A stretch of DNA of 64,000 nucleotides from JAPPHA01 sp965220985 (GTDB lineage: Bacteria; Pseudomonadota; Alphaproteobacteria; Rhodobacterales; Rhodobacteraceae): contig OZ244854.1 in NCBI GenBank assembly GCA_965220985.1, forward strand, positions 1,984,001 through 2,048,000, read 5' to 3'. A model generated the notes under the pieces. It was not told the origin of the DNA. It ran no database searches and saw nothing but the letters and a program-made list of their open reading frames with translations. The position numbers and the translations under genes were made by a program. This document shows positions 63,784 through 64,000 of this stretch, piece after piece. Position 1 is the stretch's first letter; every line of letters begins with the position of its first letter.

Positions 63784-64000
63784 TGTCCTACGAACTGATC
63801 GCGATTCTCATGTTCTCGCTGATGATGCTGATGCTGATGACCGGCCAGCGCGTGTTTGGCGCCATCGGCGGGGTGGCGGCGATTTCTGCGCTGCTTCTCT
63901 GGGGCACCGGTGGGTCCGACATTCCGTTCTCCTCGGCGATGAAGCTGATGAAGTGGTACCCTCTCCTGACCCTGCCCATGTTCATTTTCATGGGCTACGT
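63783..64000 (+). CDS. TRAP transporter large permease (DctM family), 3' cut by window edge
   Basis: ATG 63783 and 72 complete codons to the edge. The N-terminus is hydrophobic (LIAILMFSLMMLMLMTGQRVFGAIG) and continues LLTLPMFIFMGY, typical of the DctM 12-helix subunit. The remainder of roughly 350-400 residues lies beyond the window. Confidence 0.9.
   Translation, partial: MSYELIAILMFSLMMLMLMTGQRVFGAIGGVAAISALLLWGTGGSDIPFSSAMKLMKWYPLLTLPMFIFMGY

Overview
The window looks like a chromosomal segment of an alphaproteobacterium. It is GC-rich, has dense same-strand gene runs with 1-4 nt overlaps, and recA carries GTTC-N7-GTTC / GAAC-N7-GAAC LexA boxes, the alphaproteobacterial type. The gene content fits a B12-making, folate/corrinoid C1-using and probably sulfonate-oxidising heterotroph: cobA/cobB/cbiD/cobK, a SoeABC-type sulfite dehydrogenase beside a MocR regulator and pta, and a TRAP transporter. 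I cannot place it below class level.

Layout. 1-1017: an edge-truncated unknown gene tightly coupled to a DUF3800 gene. 1.46-4.29 kb: lon, tRNA-Val and tRNA-Asp. 4.4-9.4 kb: a fused indolepyruvate ferredoxin oxidoreductase and an MFS transporter. 9.6-16.6 kb: cobalamin genes (cobA-cobB leftwards, cbiD and cobK rightwards) interrupted by three tandem paralogous lipoprotein genes. 16.6-19.3 kb: DNA glycosylase, esterase, VOC protein and HNH nuclease. 19.7-21.1 kb: an AAA+ ATPase with a truncated partner that resembles the N-terminus of a subtilase. 21.3-22.7 kb: copper delivery genes (SCO, PCuAC) and tRNA-Leu. 22.7-25 kb: methyltetrahydrofolate methyltransferase, methylene-THF reductase and a small 'virulence factor' protein in one operon. 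25.7-39.1 kb: housekeeping genes (rlmE, guaB, recA, alaS, icd, metG) plus an acyl-CoA dehydrogenase and an acyl-CoA ligase. 39.5-41.7 kb: a DprA-like gene overlapping a HAD-phosphoribosyltransferase gene, which resembles a ShosTA defence pair. 42-46.4 kb: riboflavin genes (ribE-ribBA-ribH-nusB, facing nrdR-ribD). 46.9-48.4 kb: a sulfatase. 48.4-53.5 kb: a DUF488 gene split by an IS21-like element of about 4.5 kb. 53.7-54.6 kb: a DMT transporter. 54.8-64 kb: soeCBA, pta, a TauR-like regulator, a NUDIX hydrolase and a TRAP transporter cut by the window edge.

The most informative parts are the accessory inserts. The IS21-like element carries istA, istB, a small zinc-finger gene upstream and a Toprim primase-like passenger overlapping istB. 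It sits between 7-bp direct repeats and has a perfect 32-bp inverted repeat near its ends. Joining the DUF488 pieces across it restores a clean 204-residue frame. The HAD-PRTase/DprA pair, the ATPase with its decayed peptidase partner and the edge DUF3800 pair are all visibly less GC-rich than the housekeeping genes and look like acquired conflict or defence modules. The lipoprotein triplication inside the cobalamin region is a lineage-specific expansion of unknown role.
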